DNA from: Candidatus Bipolaricaulota bacterium
GTDB taxonomy: Bacteria; Bipolaricaulota; Bipolaricaulia; RBG-16-55-9; DRXL01
Direction of reading: 5' to 3'
DNA: 34,758 nt
Assembly (NCBI GenBank): GCA_938091745.1
Contig: CALLJK010000029.1
Location: 1-34,758, forward strand
Shown here: piece by piece, positions 21,979 to 29,678 of the stretch
Layout of the letters: each line of letters starts with the position of its first letter
Numbering within the stretch: position 1 is the stretch's first letter
Program-made: the position numbers and the translations under genes
Notes under the pieces: model-generated
The model's database searches: none
What the model was told of the DNA's origin: nothing
Seen by the model: only the letters and a program-made list of their open reading frames with translations

Positions 21979-22058
21979 CCACGAATGTAATGCTTATCAT
22001 AGTCTCTCGTCCCATCTGCGCGTAAGATGAGTCCCAGCACACAAGGAGGCTGGCATCC

Positions 22059-22319
22059 ATGGCAGAAGCAGAAGCCCGCTTGGTGGGCACCATCGAAGAA
22101 TGGCAAGACTTGGGCAATGGCACGGAACTCTCGTACATTCATGCCGCCGCCGAGCTCTTGGCCAACGATCTCGTTCAGTTATTGGCCCATAACAAAGAGC
22201 TGCGGACGAAATTGCAAGCCGCGGGCAATAGACTGAGTCTCTCGTTAGTCATCAGACTCGATCCCGATGAGGATCGGGGGCGTAAGCCGGAGGTGAAGCT
22301 CAAGGCAAGCTTAAATTAG
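22059..22319 (+). CDS. Small protein of unknown function
   Basis: 86 aa, not recognised. AAGGAGG lies about 9 nt before the ATG. The protein starts MAEAEARLVGTIEEWQDLGNG, has a helix rich in Ala/Leu (AAAELLANDLVQLLAHNKELRTKLQAAG) and ends in a strand and charged tail (LSLSLVIRLDPDEDRGRKPEVKLKA). No Cys, no membrane helix and no signal. It is divergent from rnpB and its stop overlaps the stop of the TPM-domain gene by 4 nt. The ribosome binding site and acidic, evenly coded sequence make it a likely real gene. Confidence 0.6.
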   Translation: MAEAEARLVGTIEEWQDLGNGTELSYIHAAAELLANDLVQLLAHNKELRTKLQAAGNRLSLSLVIRLDPDEDRGRKPEVKLKASLN

Positions 22320-23011
22320 CGCAAGCGGGAGTACCCACAGCGTGGGCAACTTCGGTAGACCACGCGTGCTCCCTGACGATTATATGTATTATAGGAGCGC
22401 ATGCGGGTGCCACAGCGCGGGCAATGACTCCTTAATAAAGCCCGTACTCCCAAGGCGATCCCTCCCAGCCCGAGAAGCCCCGCTAGAACCCAGATCCAGA
22501 AGAAGAGCCGCCCTCCAGAGACGCTGGGGGGCGGCTGGCCATAGCTCCCCTCGAGCATCGCGTGGAGGGCATTCACCGATTCCTCCAGAGCTGTTTTGAT
22601 ACGCTGGCGCTCCAGGTGATACTTCAGCCCCGCGCGCATGCGCTCCAGGTGCTCTGTGTGAAAGCGCTCACGCACGTCATTCCCAAGGCGCAGCTCAAAC
22701 TCCCACGTGCCCTTCGTTTGCTCCTTCACAAAGACTAAGAGCACGGTATCCGGACCAAGCTTCCACGACTCCCAGATCTTTTGTGCATAAAGAGAAGCGT
22801 TATCAAACGGGTCATAGATCGACGCTAAGATGACGATTCGGACATGGAAGTTCTCCCTGATCGTCTCGATGTGGGTTTCAAGACCCTCGCGAGCACTCCC
22901 TAGAACCGCCGCATAATCGTTGATCGCTCCCATCTGCCGCGGCAGTACGATCTCTTCGTCCTGCGCGAAGAATGCCCAAATCGATAAGAGCGCGAGGACT
23001 ATAGAATGCAT
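22316..23011 (-). CDS. TPM-domain membrane protein with zinc ribbon
   Basis: 231 aa. Signal peptide (residues 1-16), then a TPM (TLP18.3/Psb32) domain at about 24-155: INDYAAVLGSAREGLETHIETIRENFHVRIVILAS, PDTVLLVFVKEQ and WEFELRLGNDVRERF. One membrane helix (about 168-190) is followed by a C-terminal zinc ribbon with two CPRCG motifs on the inner side. TPM domains outside photosynthetic organisms have an unclear role, with a phosphatase or membrane-protein quality function proposed. It follows the coiled-coil zinc ribbon gene by 3 nt and is probably co-transcribed. Confidence 0.78.
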   Translation of the reverse strand: MHSIVLALLSIWAFFAQDEEIVLPRQMGAINDYAAVLGSAREGLETHIETIRENFHVRIVILASIYDPFDNASLYAQKIWESWKLGPDTVLLVFVKEQTKGTWEFELRLGNDVRERFHTEHLERMRAGLKYHLERQRIKTALEESVNALHAMLEGSYGQPPPSVSGGRLFFWIWVLAGLLGLGGIALGVRALLRSHCPRCGTRMRSYNTYNRQGARVVYRSCPRCGYSRLR

Positions 23012-23014
23012 AGC

Positions 23015-23710
23015 TTACTTCACATATAACAAGCGCGAGCAGTTCTCGCACGTGACGATCTCGTATCGCACGCGCTCCGCCGTGATCTCGCTGACCCGCA
23101 AGTTGCACCCAGAGCAGACCCCGCCTAGGACAGGCACGATCGGGTCCTCATAGCGCGCACGGAGTTCTTCGTAGCGTTGCAAGAGCTGACGTGCGACGGC
23201 GGCAGTGCGCTGCGAACGCTCATGCTGGAGCCGTTCGAGTTCTCGAGAGTGCTGCGCGAGCTCCGCGTCAATCTGTGCGATATCTTGGTCGATCTTCGCT
23301 TTCCACGCGAGAAAGTCTTTCTCGGCCTTAGCTATGAGTGGGGCTTGTTCCTCGACTTTGGTGATGAGCGCGATGGCTTCGTCTTCTAACTGATCGATGC
23401 GCACGCGCGAGTGCTCCACGCGTGTGCGCAACGCCTCCATCTCTTTATAGCTGAGCAGGCCGGTGCGCAGTTTTTCTGTGTCTGCACGGATCTGAGCGTC
23501 TAAGTCATCGACTTCGCGACTTTTCTCGCGGCTTTGACGCTGAAGCTCTTCAAAGGCATGTTTCTTCGCGAGAAATTCGTGCTGTTCACGAGCGATCGCA
23601 TCAAGGAGGGCCTGGCGGCGCCGCTGGAGCCCTTCGATCTTGCGGGTCTGCTCGCGGATGGCTGCGTCGTGCCGGTCTAGTTCGAGAAGCGCCTCGAGCT
23701 CTTGAGTCAT
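23015..23710 (-). CDS. Coiled-coil protein with C4 zinc ribbon (zf-RING_7/DUF164)
   Basis: 231 aa. Residues 1-180 are a long antiparallel coiled coil with heptads (LEALLELDRHDAAIREQTRKIEGLQ, RTGLLSYKEMEALRTRVEHSRVRIDQLEDE). The C-terminus has CSGCNLRVS and CENCSRLLYV, the C4 zinc ribbon of the family. YKEMEAL in the hairpin turn is a known signature of this group. The proteins are widespread and resemble a chlamydial type III-associated factor and a nucleic-acid-binding ribbon, but the function is not settled. Confidence 0.85.
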   Translation of the reverse strand: MTQELEALLELDRHDAAIREQTRKIEGLQRRRQALLDAIAREQHEFLAKKHAFEELQRQSREKSREVDDLDAQIRADTEKLRTGLLSYKEMEALRTRVEHSRVRIDQLEDEAIALITKVEEQAPLIAKAEKDFLAWKAKIDQDIAQIDAELAQHSRELERLQHERSQRTAAVARQLLQRYEELRARYEDPIVPVLGGVCSGCNLRVSEITAERVRYEIVTCENCSRLLYVK

Positions 23711-23754
23711 AGAGTCTGAGTTCTATGATACCAAGCTTCGCCTGGACCGTCCAT

Positions 23755-23779
23755 CTTCGCCAGCCTGCGGCTGGCGAAG
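23755..23779. repeat. Hairpin repeat (family 3), intergenic copy
   Basis: Identical to the 25-bp palindrome inside rnpB at 21888-21912. Nearby bases (AAGCTTCGCCTGGAC and GCGCAGCGTGCG) form further small stems, so 23733-23815 is a composite repeat region between the coiled-coil gene and the tRNA promoter. Confidence 0.8.
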
Positions 23780-23811
23780 GTGAAGCCCACGCGCAGCGTG
23801 CGGAGCCTGCC

Positions 23812-23840
23812 TTGACAGCCTCAAAAGACTCTGCTATGAT
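23812..23840 (+). promoter_or_regulatory. Promoter of tRNA-Ala
   Basis: TTGACA (23812-23817), 17 nt, TATGAT (23835-23840): a near-perfect promoter giving a leader of about 40 nt before the tRNA. The leader holds three spaced AACTGT units (23846-23880). Confidence 0.8.
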
Positions 23841-23856
23841 AAAAACTGTCCAAACT

Positions 23857-23882
23857 GAGAACTGTCAAACTCAGAACTGTTC
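23857..23882. repeat. 26-bp direct repeat, first copy
   Basis: Matches 24251-24276 at 24 of 26 positions, same orientation. The second copy overlaps the end of sua5 and carries the -35 box of the small basic protein gene. The two copies flank the tRNA and that gene. Confidence 0.6.
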
Positions 23883-23885
23883 TGT

Positions 23886-23961
<76 letters not shown>

Positions 23962-23967
23962 AATTTT

Positions 23968-24165
23968 TTAGAGCATTCCGCGAGCGCGCAGCGGCTCGAG
24001 AAATTGCTCTCGTGTGATCGTGGGAGCGATCTTGAACGCCTTCTCTAAGATCCGTTGGCGCTCGGCTTCGCTGGTCGCGGCTGCGTACTTGCGGCGCAGC
24101 TTCCAAAGCTTCTCGCGCCGATGGCGCCGCCGCGCAATCACCTTGGGATGCGTCGGTTTGCTCAT
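23968..24165 (-). CDS. Small basic protein of unknown function
   Basis: 65 aa from ATG 24165, 8 nt after GGAGGT. The first half is very basic (KPTHPKVIARRRHRREKLWKLRRKYAAA), the second half is helical and acidic/neutral (SEAERQRILEKAFKIAPTITREQFLEPLRARG). It resembles small DUF6800-type proteins from memory, but this was not checked. Binding to RNA or the ribosome is a guess from the charge. It has its own promoter at 24234-24262 and ends next to the tRNA gene, tail to tail. Confidence 0.65.
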   Translation of the reverse strand: MSKPTHPKVIARRRHRREKLWKLRRKYAAATSEAERQRILEKAFKIAPTITREQFLEPLRARGML

Positions 24166-24233
24166 CACCGATCACCTCCGCAAGAGAGTTGCTCAGCTCT
24201 AAGTTAACAGTTTTCAGTTAGGAAAGATAATAA

Positions 24234-24262
24234 ATATTATTGAATAAATCGAGAGCTGTCAA
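24234..24262 (-). promoter_or_regulatory. Promoter of the small basic protein gene
   Basis: On the minus strand TTGACA (24262-24257), 17 nt, TAATAT (24239-24234). The -35 overlaps the last codons of sua5 and lies within the 26-bp direct repeat. Confidence 0.7.
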
Positions 24263-24276
24263 ACTCGGAACTGTTC
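24251..24276. repeat. 26-bp direct repeat, second copy
   Basis: 24 of 26 positions match 23857-23882. This copy contains the stop codon of sua5 (EQFRV stop). Confidence 0.6.
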
Positions 24277-25269
24277 ACCTGAACTGGCTTTGCGCAATCT
24301 GTCCATGATCGCTCGCCCCAGCCCACGCTCTTCTATCTTCTCCACGACGATCACGTCGACCCCGTGGGCATCGAGCTCGCGCAGCGCCGCGAAGAGCCGC
24401 TGCGCGTATTCTGATAAATCCAAGGGCATTTGAATCACGGAAAGCACCAAAGGGGCCGGAGAACACTGAAGACGGCTCTGCCTGACCATCACTCCAACCT
24501 GTTTCCCTGCTTTAAGCAACCCCCTCACGATTTGCTCCAGCTCCCCTGACTCAGCAAGGAGAAGCTGCGCCCGCGGGGCATAGTGCCGATAGCGCGTCCC
24601 CGGTGAGCGCTTCGCGGCTTCTCGCGCTGAAGAGCTGAGCAGGCGCACCTCGCCTAAAATCTCTTGGAGCGCTTCGAGGGTGACCCCGCCCGGACGGAGC
24701 ACCATTGGGGGGTCTTCGGTGAGATCCAAGACAGTCGACTCGACGCCGATGGGGGTGGGGCCGTCATCTAAGATAAGCTCGATGCGCCCATCCAAATCTT
24801 CTAAGACGTGCTGGGCTGTAGTTGGGCTGGGGCGACCGAATCTGTTTGCTGATGGCGCAGCGATAGGGCAGCCGCTCATCTCTATGAGCTTTCTCGCGAC
24901 GGGATGCGCGGGCGCGCGCACGGCAACAGTATCTAATCCCCCGGTGGTGATCTCAGGGACTCTGTCAGTCTTGGGCAAGACGAGCGTCAAGGGGCCAGGC
25001 CAGAATCGTTCTGTCAAGTCCCAGACTCTTTCGGGAATAGGCCGAGCTAAGAGCGCAAGTTGCTGGACGTGAGCGATGTGAACGATCAAGGGGTCATCGA
25101 AAGGGCGGTCTTTGGCGATAAAGATCTTACGCACAGCGTCTGCGTTGAGAGCGTCGGCCCCTAAGCCATAGACGGTCTCGGTAGGGAAAGCTACAAGACC
25201 CCCAGAGCGAATGATCTGAGCCGCGCGCGCAATGCTTGCATCATCAGCACGGAGAATCTCAGTACGCAC
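24259..25269 (-). CDS. sua5: Threonylcarbamoyl-AMP synthase, Sua5 type
   Basis: 336 aa. The YrdC domain (1-200) has FPTETVYGLGADA, AKDRPFDDPLIVHI (the KxRP phosphate/AMP site) and APSANRFGRPSPTTA. The linker SPGTRYRHYAP (about 222-232) is the one that closes over the active site in Sua5, followed by the C-terminal Sua5 domain; this separates it from the short TsaC form. It makes threonylcarbamoyl-AMP from Thr, bicarbonate and ATP, for t6A at position 37 of ANN-decoding tRNAs. The GTG start lies 6 nt after a perfect TATAAT, so the mRNA is probably leaderless. Confidence 0.95.
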   Translation of the reverse strand: MRTEILRADDASIARAAQIIRSGGLVAFPTETVYGLGADALNADAVRKIFIAKDRPFDDPLIVHIAHVQQLALLARPIPERVWDLTERFWPGPLTLVLPKTDRVPEITTGGLDTVAVRAPAHPVARKLIEMSGCPIAAPSANRFGRPSPTTAQHVLEDLDGRIELILDDGPTPIGVESTVLDLTEDPPMVLRPGGVTLEALQEILGEVRLLSSSAREAAKRSPGTRYRHYAPRAQLLLAESGELEQIVRGLLKAGKQVGVMVRQSRLQCSPAPLVLSVIQMPLDLSEYAQRLFAALRELDAHGVDVIVVEKIEERGLGRAIMDRLRKASSGEQFRV

Positions 25270-25275
25270 GCGCTC

Positions 25276-25281
25276 ATTATA
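25276..25281 (-). promoter_or_regulatory. -10 box of sua5, leaderless type
   Basis: TATAAT on the minus strand with 6 nt to the GTG start; a GTGAAA hexamer 17 nt further upstream is a weak -35. Transcription should begin at the start codon. Confidence 0.65.
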
Positions 25282-25289
25282 ATCGGGCG

Positions 25290-27419
25290 CTAGCGCACTT
25301 TCACTTGGCCGTCACCGAAACTGAGCCCGATGATCTCAGAGTTCGTCTCTCCTCCAATGACGATGGGCGTCTGGGCGCTTGCGGCCCAGCTCAGCGTTAT
25401 AATGCTCCCCGGCGCTCCTGAAACTGATAGAGTCACTCGCGCGACTGCTCCAGTGTTAATCCCTCCTGGGCTAGGCTTAACAATGGCGAAGCGCAGCTCG
25501 CCATTCTCTATCGCGAGTGCCTTGACGATGAAGCCGTTCAAGCCCGTGAGCGATTGCACAGATACTTTCCCAGCGGGATAGGTGATCCGCCCCTGGAGCG
25601 AGGCCACGCCCCCTTGGGCCGTCACATTCTGCACAAAGATATCGAGAGAACGTGTCGCGCCGCTGGGCATGGACGTCGATGTGATGAAGACCGCCGGCCC
25701 AGAGGGCGGAGGCAAGCCTGCAAACTCTGTGCAGCTTGTCAGAGTTCCTGCTAAACTCAACAAAAAGAGCAATGTCGCGATCTTTCTTCGGGAGCGCATT
25801 AGCAAGAATGCCAGCGCGGGCAGAGCCAGAGCAAACCACGGAATTCCCGTGGGCAGCCCAATCCCTTTCTTGGCAATCGCCGTCGCGTCATCCGAGTCTA
25901 CGTCGCTGTCTTGGTCGACGTCAGCAGCTAAGAACTGTATCCCTGTGAGCGTGATGAACCCGTCGGCGTGCTGCTGTGCAAGACGTGCGTCAATCACGTT
26001 GATCTTCCCGTCGCCGTTGATGTCACCAAGATTCGCTACGATCACGTGCACAGCGTCTGTTTCGGTCTTTGAGCCAGCAGTCGCCGTAGCGTCAGTGACT
26101 GTCACAGAGAGATCATAGGCGCCATGAGCAAAGGGGCTGGGGAGCGTACACGTCTGAGTGTTCACCCCAGCAGTGACTGCCCCGCTGCCACAGATAGTCC
26201 CGTTCACTTTGATCTGTGCAGTGCCCATCTCATCGCTGGTGAAGCTCACGTTAAAGCTTTCGCCCTGACGGACGTACACCGGCGCAGCTGCTGTAGGACT
26301 GATGATCGTCACATAGGGAGGCTTATGGGCCTTGGGCGTGCCGTTGATCGGGTTGTTTTGAGCATCCAGGCCATTGCGATAAACCCCGTTATTGGTAGCC
26401 CAGTTTGTATCCGAATCTGGCGCGAGCAAATCTAGACGCTCCATAGTCGCTCTGGGGGAATCGTTTCCGGCGGGCCAGGGGCCGCCGTCGCCGTTGGCCG
26501 TGTCAATGATATTTCCTGACGGGTCTTTCAAGATTAGAGTCTCCCCGGAGTTCGAGAGCGCGCCACTGTAGATCTGGTCTGCCGGAATGTCGCTCACCGT
26601 ATTGTCATCCGTGCGCTCCAGCAAGAAGAACCCCTGCGCAGGTATTGTGCCGACGAGCGCGATGCTCGGCGAGCCGTCAGCAGACTCTAAGCGCCAGCCG
26701 ATCAAGCTGATCGCGTGATCGGTGGTGTTATAGAGCTCGATCCATTCATCGTTGGCACTTGCTTCTGTACCCATCCACGCGACCTCGCTGATCACGACGT
26801 CGCGGGCATTATAAGAGGCGCGCTGGCGCGGCGCCTTCGGCGTGCCATTGATGGGATTATTATTCGCATCCAGCCCGTTGCGATGGATGCCGTCGTTGGT
26901 ATCCCAGTTTGTGTCCGAGTCAGGGGCTTCCAGATCGATTCGTTCCATGGTCGCTTTCGGAGAGGTCGTTCCTGCCGGCCAGGGGCCGCCGTTACCGTTG
27001 GCGGTATCAATAATACTCCCTGAGGGATCTTTCAAAGCGAGTGCTTCCCCACTATCGCTCAGCGCGCCAGTGTAAATACAATCAGCCGAGATGTCGCTGA
27101 CAGTCACATCGCTTGTGCGTTCTAAAAGAAAGAACCCTTGTGCGGGGATGATCACGTTGCTGCAATTTGCAGTGCTAATCGTAAAATTGGGGGAGTTGTC
27201 TGACAGCGAGACGAGCTTCCAGTTGGTGAGATCAATGGGAGCGCTTGTGTTATTATACAGCTCAATCCATTCGTGGGTTGAGCTTGCTGTTGTGCCCATC
27301 CACGCGACTTCGCTGATGACGACATCACCCGTCGAAGCCGCGCGAGTTACCGATTTTTGCCCACTAAAGCCGATGAGAACCCCCACGAGAAGAGCTGCGA
27401 CAATCCTTCCATAGCTCAT
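25290..27419 (-). CDS. Large surface protein: two lamin-tail domains, dockerin repeats, sorting-type helix, lipobox and cohesin-like domain
   Basis: 709 aa from ATG 27419 (GAGGG before it). In this numbering: signal peptide 1-27; lamin-tail domains at about 30-190 and 207-365, near-duplicates (both start DVVISEVAWMGT and include EWIELYN, PAQGFFLLERT, GPWPAG, ATMER and NGTPKA); an Ig-like region 370-462; a dockerin-like pair, LGDINGDGKINVIDARLAQ and ADVDQDSDVDSDD (464-515), which binds Ca2+. Then LPTGIPWFALALPALAFLLMRSRRK (522-546) looks like a surface sorting end, yet the frame goes on into a lipoprotein-like signal (LAGTLTSC, Cys563) and a cohesin-like domain (570-709). It looks like two exported proteins joined in one frame. 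Cell-surface binding or assembly is the likely role. Confidence 0.8.
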   Translation of the reverse strand: MSYGRIVAALLVGVLIGFSGQKSVTRAASTGDVVISEVAWMGTTASSTHEWIELYNNTSAPIDLTNWKLVSLSDNSPNFTISTANCSNVIIPAQGFFLLERTSDVTVSDISADCIYTGALSDSGEALALKDPSGSIIDTANGNGGPWPAGTTSPKATMERIDLEAPDSDTNWDTNDGIHRNGLDANNNPINGTPKAPRQRASYNARDVVISEVAWMGTEASANDEWIELYNTTDHAISLIGWRLESADGSPSIALVGTIPAQGFFLLERTDDNTVSDIPADQIYSGALSNSGETLILKDPSGNIIDTANGDGGPWPAGNDSPRATMERLDLLAPDSDTNWATNNGVYRNGLDAQNNPINGTPKAHKPPYVTIISPTAAAPVYVRQGESFNVSFTSDEMGTAQIKVNGTICGSGAVTAGVNTQTCTLPSPFAHGAYDLSVTVTDATATAGSKTETDAVHVIVANLGDINGDGKINVIDARLAQQHADGFITLTGIQFLAADVDQDSDVDSDDATAIAKKGIGLPTGIPWFALALPALAFLLMRSRRKIATLLFLLSLAGTLTSCTEFAGLPPPSGPAVFITSTSMPSGATRSLDIFVQNVTAQGGVASLQGRITYPAGKVSVQSLTGLNGFIVKALAIENGELRFAIVKPSPGGINTGAVARVTLSVSGAPGSIITLSWAASAQTPIVIGGETNSEIIGLSFGDGQVKVR

Positions 27420-27456
27420 AAGGCCCTCTGACTTTTTTATTTTTTTATTGATCTTC

Positions 27457-27486
27457 AATATAGCACAATCGCGATACACAAGTCAA
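27457..27486 (-). promoter_or_regulatory. Promoter of the lamin-tail surface protein gene
   Basis: On the minus strand TTGACT (27486-27481), 18 nt, TATATT (27462-27457), followed by an A-rich leader and GAGGG. Confidence 0.6.
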
Positions 27487-27499
27487 GAGAGGGAGCTAC

Positions 27500-29065
27500 T
27501 CATTCGTGCAATTTTTTCGGCTTGGCATGGGCGATCAGCACGTGCACTCCGCGCTCACCCAAGCGCCGCTCCACAAGCCCCTTCAGCTCGCCTTCAGAGA
27601 CCTGCTCCATCTGCACTTCATCTATGGCGTCTACCCCACACGCTTCCACAAGCGCCCGCACCCGCTCCAGCCCCGGGATGGACTGCGCCCCCGGCGTCAT
27701 CGCCGAAAATTTGTTGTACAGAATGATCACGAACACATTATGCCGGTACGCCACAGCGTTTAAGAGCCCCGTGATCCCCGAATGAATAAACCCCGTGTCC
27801 CCAATGATTGCTACACCCTTGTGCCCCGCTAGGCTCATCCCTGCAGCAGTAGAGATCGAAGTCCCCAGCGCATACGCCGTGTCAATGATTTGCGGCGGGA
27901 AATACCCGTGTAGAATCGAGCACCCCACATCACCCGCGACCAGATACCCCTCGGGCAAGACTTCGTCTAGGACTTGGTAGAGCAGTTCAAAGCCCCCACA
28001 GGGCAGGTCTAAAATTCCCCCGCTCACTTGAGTTGGGGTATCCAGATGGAGCTCACCGCCGGTGCGCCCCCAGGCTTCAGCTATGTGCTGCGCTTCTAAC
28101 TTCCCAATTCTCGGCAGATGCCCCGTCAGCCGCCCAAAGACTTTTGTCTTCAACCCGTGCTGCGATATTAGTGCATTCACGGACTCTTCGACAATCGGCG
28201 CGATCTCCTCGACAATCAGCACGCGCTCTAAGTTTTTCAAAAAGCTCACCAAGGCCCGCTCCGGCAACGGATGCGCATACCCCAACGCAAAATGATTCTT
28301 CTCCGTCACCAACGTCGAGACGAACCCACAAGAGATGACACCAGACCTCTCCCCCAACCCCTCCCCTGAAGAGGGAGGGGAGCTTCCCCTTCCCTTTAGG
28401 GAAGGGGACGGAGGGGTTAGGTCTGGCATACTATGCAGCGGCGAGTCCTCGACCAGCTCGCACAGCTGAGGATAGATCTTTTGATAGAAATATTTATAGC
28501 GATCCAAGATGAGATTCTTCCAGGCTCGGTCTCGATCGAAGCGCGCCTCAACCGTGAGGGGGATCTCGCTGGGGCGCCCTTCGCCCTCTAAGAGACGCCC
28601 GGTCACCTGCATCATCACGGGGATGCCCAGCGCCCCTGATAGCTGCAGCCCCTCGATGGCCGCATCGCTCACGTATTGTGGGCCTGGCGGCGTCAGGACG
28701 GGGATATTGGCGAGCTTGGCGTACCAGCGCGAATCTTGTTCGTTCTGGGACTTGGCTGCGCCAGGGTCGTCCCCAGCAATGAGCAGCAATCCCGCGCCAA
28801 TACCGTGTGTCACAGCGGTCATGAGGGGATCAGCCAAGATGTTCACCCCCACTTGCTTGACGATGACGACGCTGGGCAAGCCCGCTACGGAAGCACCCAA
28901 CGCCTGCGCAAACGCGACCTTCTCTTCGGTGCTGATCTCGACGTGCAGCCCCTGCTTGGCACACTCATCTAAGAGGGCCGTACACGGGTCGCCGTAGACT
29001 CCCGTCACCAGCGCGATTTTATTCTTCTTCAGAGTCTGGACGAGGGCTTCGCGCGCGGTCTTCAT
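27500..29065 (-). CDS. Indolepyruvate oxidoreductase alpha (IorA)-like TPP enzyme with an in-frame palindromic element
   Basis: 521 aa from ATG 29065 (GAGGTGAT before it). The N-terminal half is the pyrimidine domain of 2-oxoacid oxidoreductases (ALVTGVYGDPCTALLDE, EISTEEKVAFAQALGASVAG, GAGLLLIAGDDPGA). The C-terminal half binds thiamine diphosphate: YLVAGDVGCSIL, YALGTSISTAAGMSLAG, AIIGDTGFIHSGITGLLNAVAYRHN and the Asn that follows. It lacks the C-terminal ferredoxin domain of IorA and no iorB lies nearby. About 30 residues between the halves (near 210-240, PDLTPPSP to GLGERSG) come from the palindromic element at 28341-28426. Oxidative decarboxylation of an aryl or other 2-oxo acid is the family reaction; the substrate here is unknown. 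Confidence 0.8.
   Translation of the reverse strand: MKTAREALVQTLKKNKIALVTGVYGDPCTALLDECAKQGLHVEISTEEKVAFAQALGASVAGLPSVVIVKQVGVNILADPLMTAVTHGIGAGLLLIAGDDPGAAKSQNEQDSRWYAKLANIPVLTPPGPQYVSDAAIEGLQLSGALGIPVMMQVTGRLLEGEGRPSEIPLTVEARFDRDRAWKNLILDRYKYFYQKIYPQLCELVEDSPLHSMPDLTPPSPSLKGRGSSPPSSGEGLGERSGVISCGFVSTLVTEKNHFALGYAHPLPERALVSFLKNLERVLIVEEIAPIVEESVNALISQHGLKTKVFGRLTGHLPRIGKLEAQHIAEAWGRTGGELHLDTPTQVSGGILDLPCGGFELLYQVLDEVLPEGYLVAGDVGCSILHGYFPPQIIDTAYALGTSISTAAGMSLAGHKGVAIIGDTGFIHSGITGLLNAVAYRHNVFVIILYNKFSAMTPGAQSIPGLERVRALVEACGVDAIDEVQMEQVSEGELKGLVERRLGERGVHVLIAHAKPKKLHE
28341..28426. repeat. Family-1 palindromic element inside the IorA-like gene
   Basis: 86 bp with inverted ends CCAGACCT/AGGTCTGG and two internal stems (CCCCTCCC-type and CCCCTTCCC-type). 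On the gene strand it begins GACCTAACCCCTC and ends GGGGTTGGGGGAGAGGTC, as the copy in hypE does, and is read in the same frame (DLTP...GLGERS). Confidence 0.85.
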
Positions 29066-29101
29066 CCCTATCACCTCACGAGAGTTTTTTCAGTTCTCAG
29101 C

Positions 29102-29593
29102 CTAGCTTGGCGAGGGCCGAAAGCCAATGCCGAAATCGTTCCCCGACTTGTGCTGCCCTCCCAGCTCTCTCTGCAGGACCCATTGCGACTGCAAGAACGC
29201 CTTGTACACATTCTGGATCGCCGTAAAGAGCATGTGCTTGGTAAGCCCATCGGAGAAGATCTCTTGCTGGAGCACCAGCTGTCTGAGAATACCCTGGGGA
29301 TGGATCATCCCAAAACTGATGGGGAAACGATTCAACTCCAGACTCAGCTCCCGCAAGATTTTCTCGCGCTGGGGCTGAGTCAGTTTCTGAAAGAGCTGCT
29401 GCACGTCATCGGCAATATTGACGCTCACTTCGACTAAGACTCGATCTGGACTCGCTTTGGGATTGATAATGCTCACGGTCGTTGGCTGGTTCTTGGGGTG
29501 ATTGGCTAACACAACCCAATTGGCGTTAGGGTGCTCGACGTAGCGGTTGAACTGCCCTTCTTCCACGAGCCAGTTTTCGATCTTCTCTTTCAT
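29102..29593 (-). CDS. DUF2299-like protein
   Basis: 163 aa from ATG 29593 (MKEKIENWLVEEG). The fold seems to be strands after a first helix (NANWVVLANHPKNQPTTVSIINPK, RVLVEVSVNIADDVQQLFQKL), then helices with QPQREKILRELSLELNRF and a C-terminal helical part (MLFTAIQNVYKAFLQSQWVLQREL). This order and the NWVVLA/NP strand resemble DUF2299, an uncharacterised family; the match is from memory. There is no ribosome binding site, but TATAAT stands 7 nt before the ATG, indicating a leaderless mRNA. The IorA-like gene follows 36 nt later. Confidence 0.6.
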   Translation of the reverse strand: MKEKIENWLVEEGQFNRYVEHPNANWVVLANHPKNQPTTVSIINPKASPDRVLVEVSVNIADDVQQLFQKLTQPQREKILRELSLELNRFPISFGMIHPQGILRQLVLQQEIFSDGLTKHMLFTAIQNVYKAFLQSQWVLQRELGGQHKSGNDFGIGFRPSPS

Positions 29594-29600
29594 AGTTTGC

Positions 29601-29606
29601 ATTATA
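29601..29606 (-). promoter_or_regulatory. -10 box of the DUF2299-like gene, leaderless type
   Basis: TATAAT on the minus strand, 7 nt before the ATG at 29593. The -35 (GTGCAA at 17 nt) is weak and overlaps the -35 of the divergent gene. Confidence 0.55.
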
Positions 29607-29623
29607 GATGAGATTGAGCACGA

Positions 29624-29653
29624 TTGCACATCACAGGCCCGCCTAAGTACAAT
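29624..29653 (+). promoter_or_regulatory. Promoter of the secreted protein gene
   Basis: TTGCAC (29624-29629), 18 nt, TACAAT (29648-29653), 26 nt before the ATG at 29679. Confidence 0.5.
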
Positions 29654-29678
29654 GGCAAGCGAAAGGGGTTGTGAACCT

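Noticed and set aside
25582-26118. 178-codon plus-strand frame opposite the surface protein gene
   Set aside because: Opposes lamin-tail, dockerin and cohesin-like domains that are plainly coding; no promoter or ribosome binding site.
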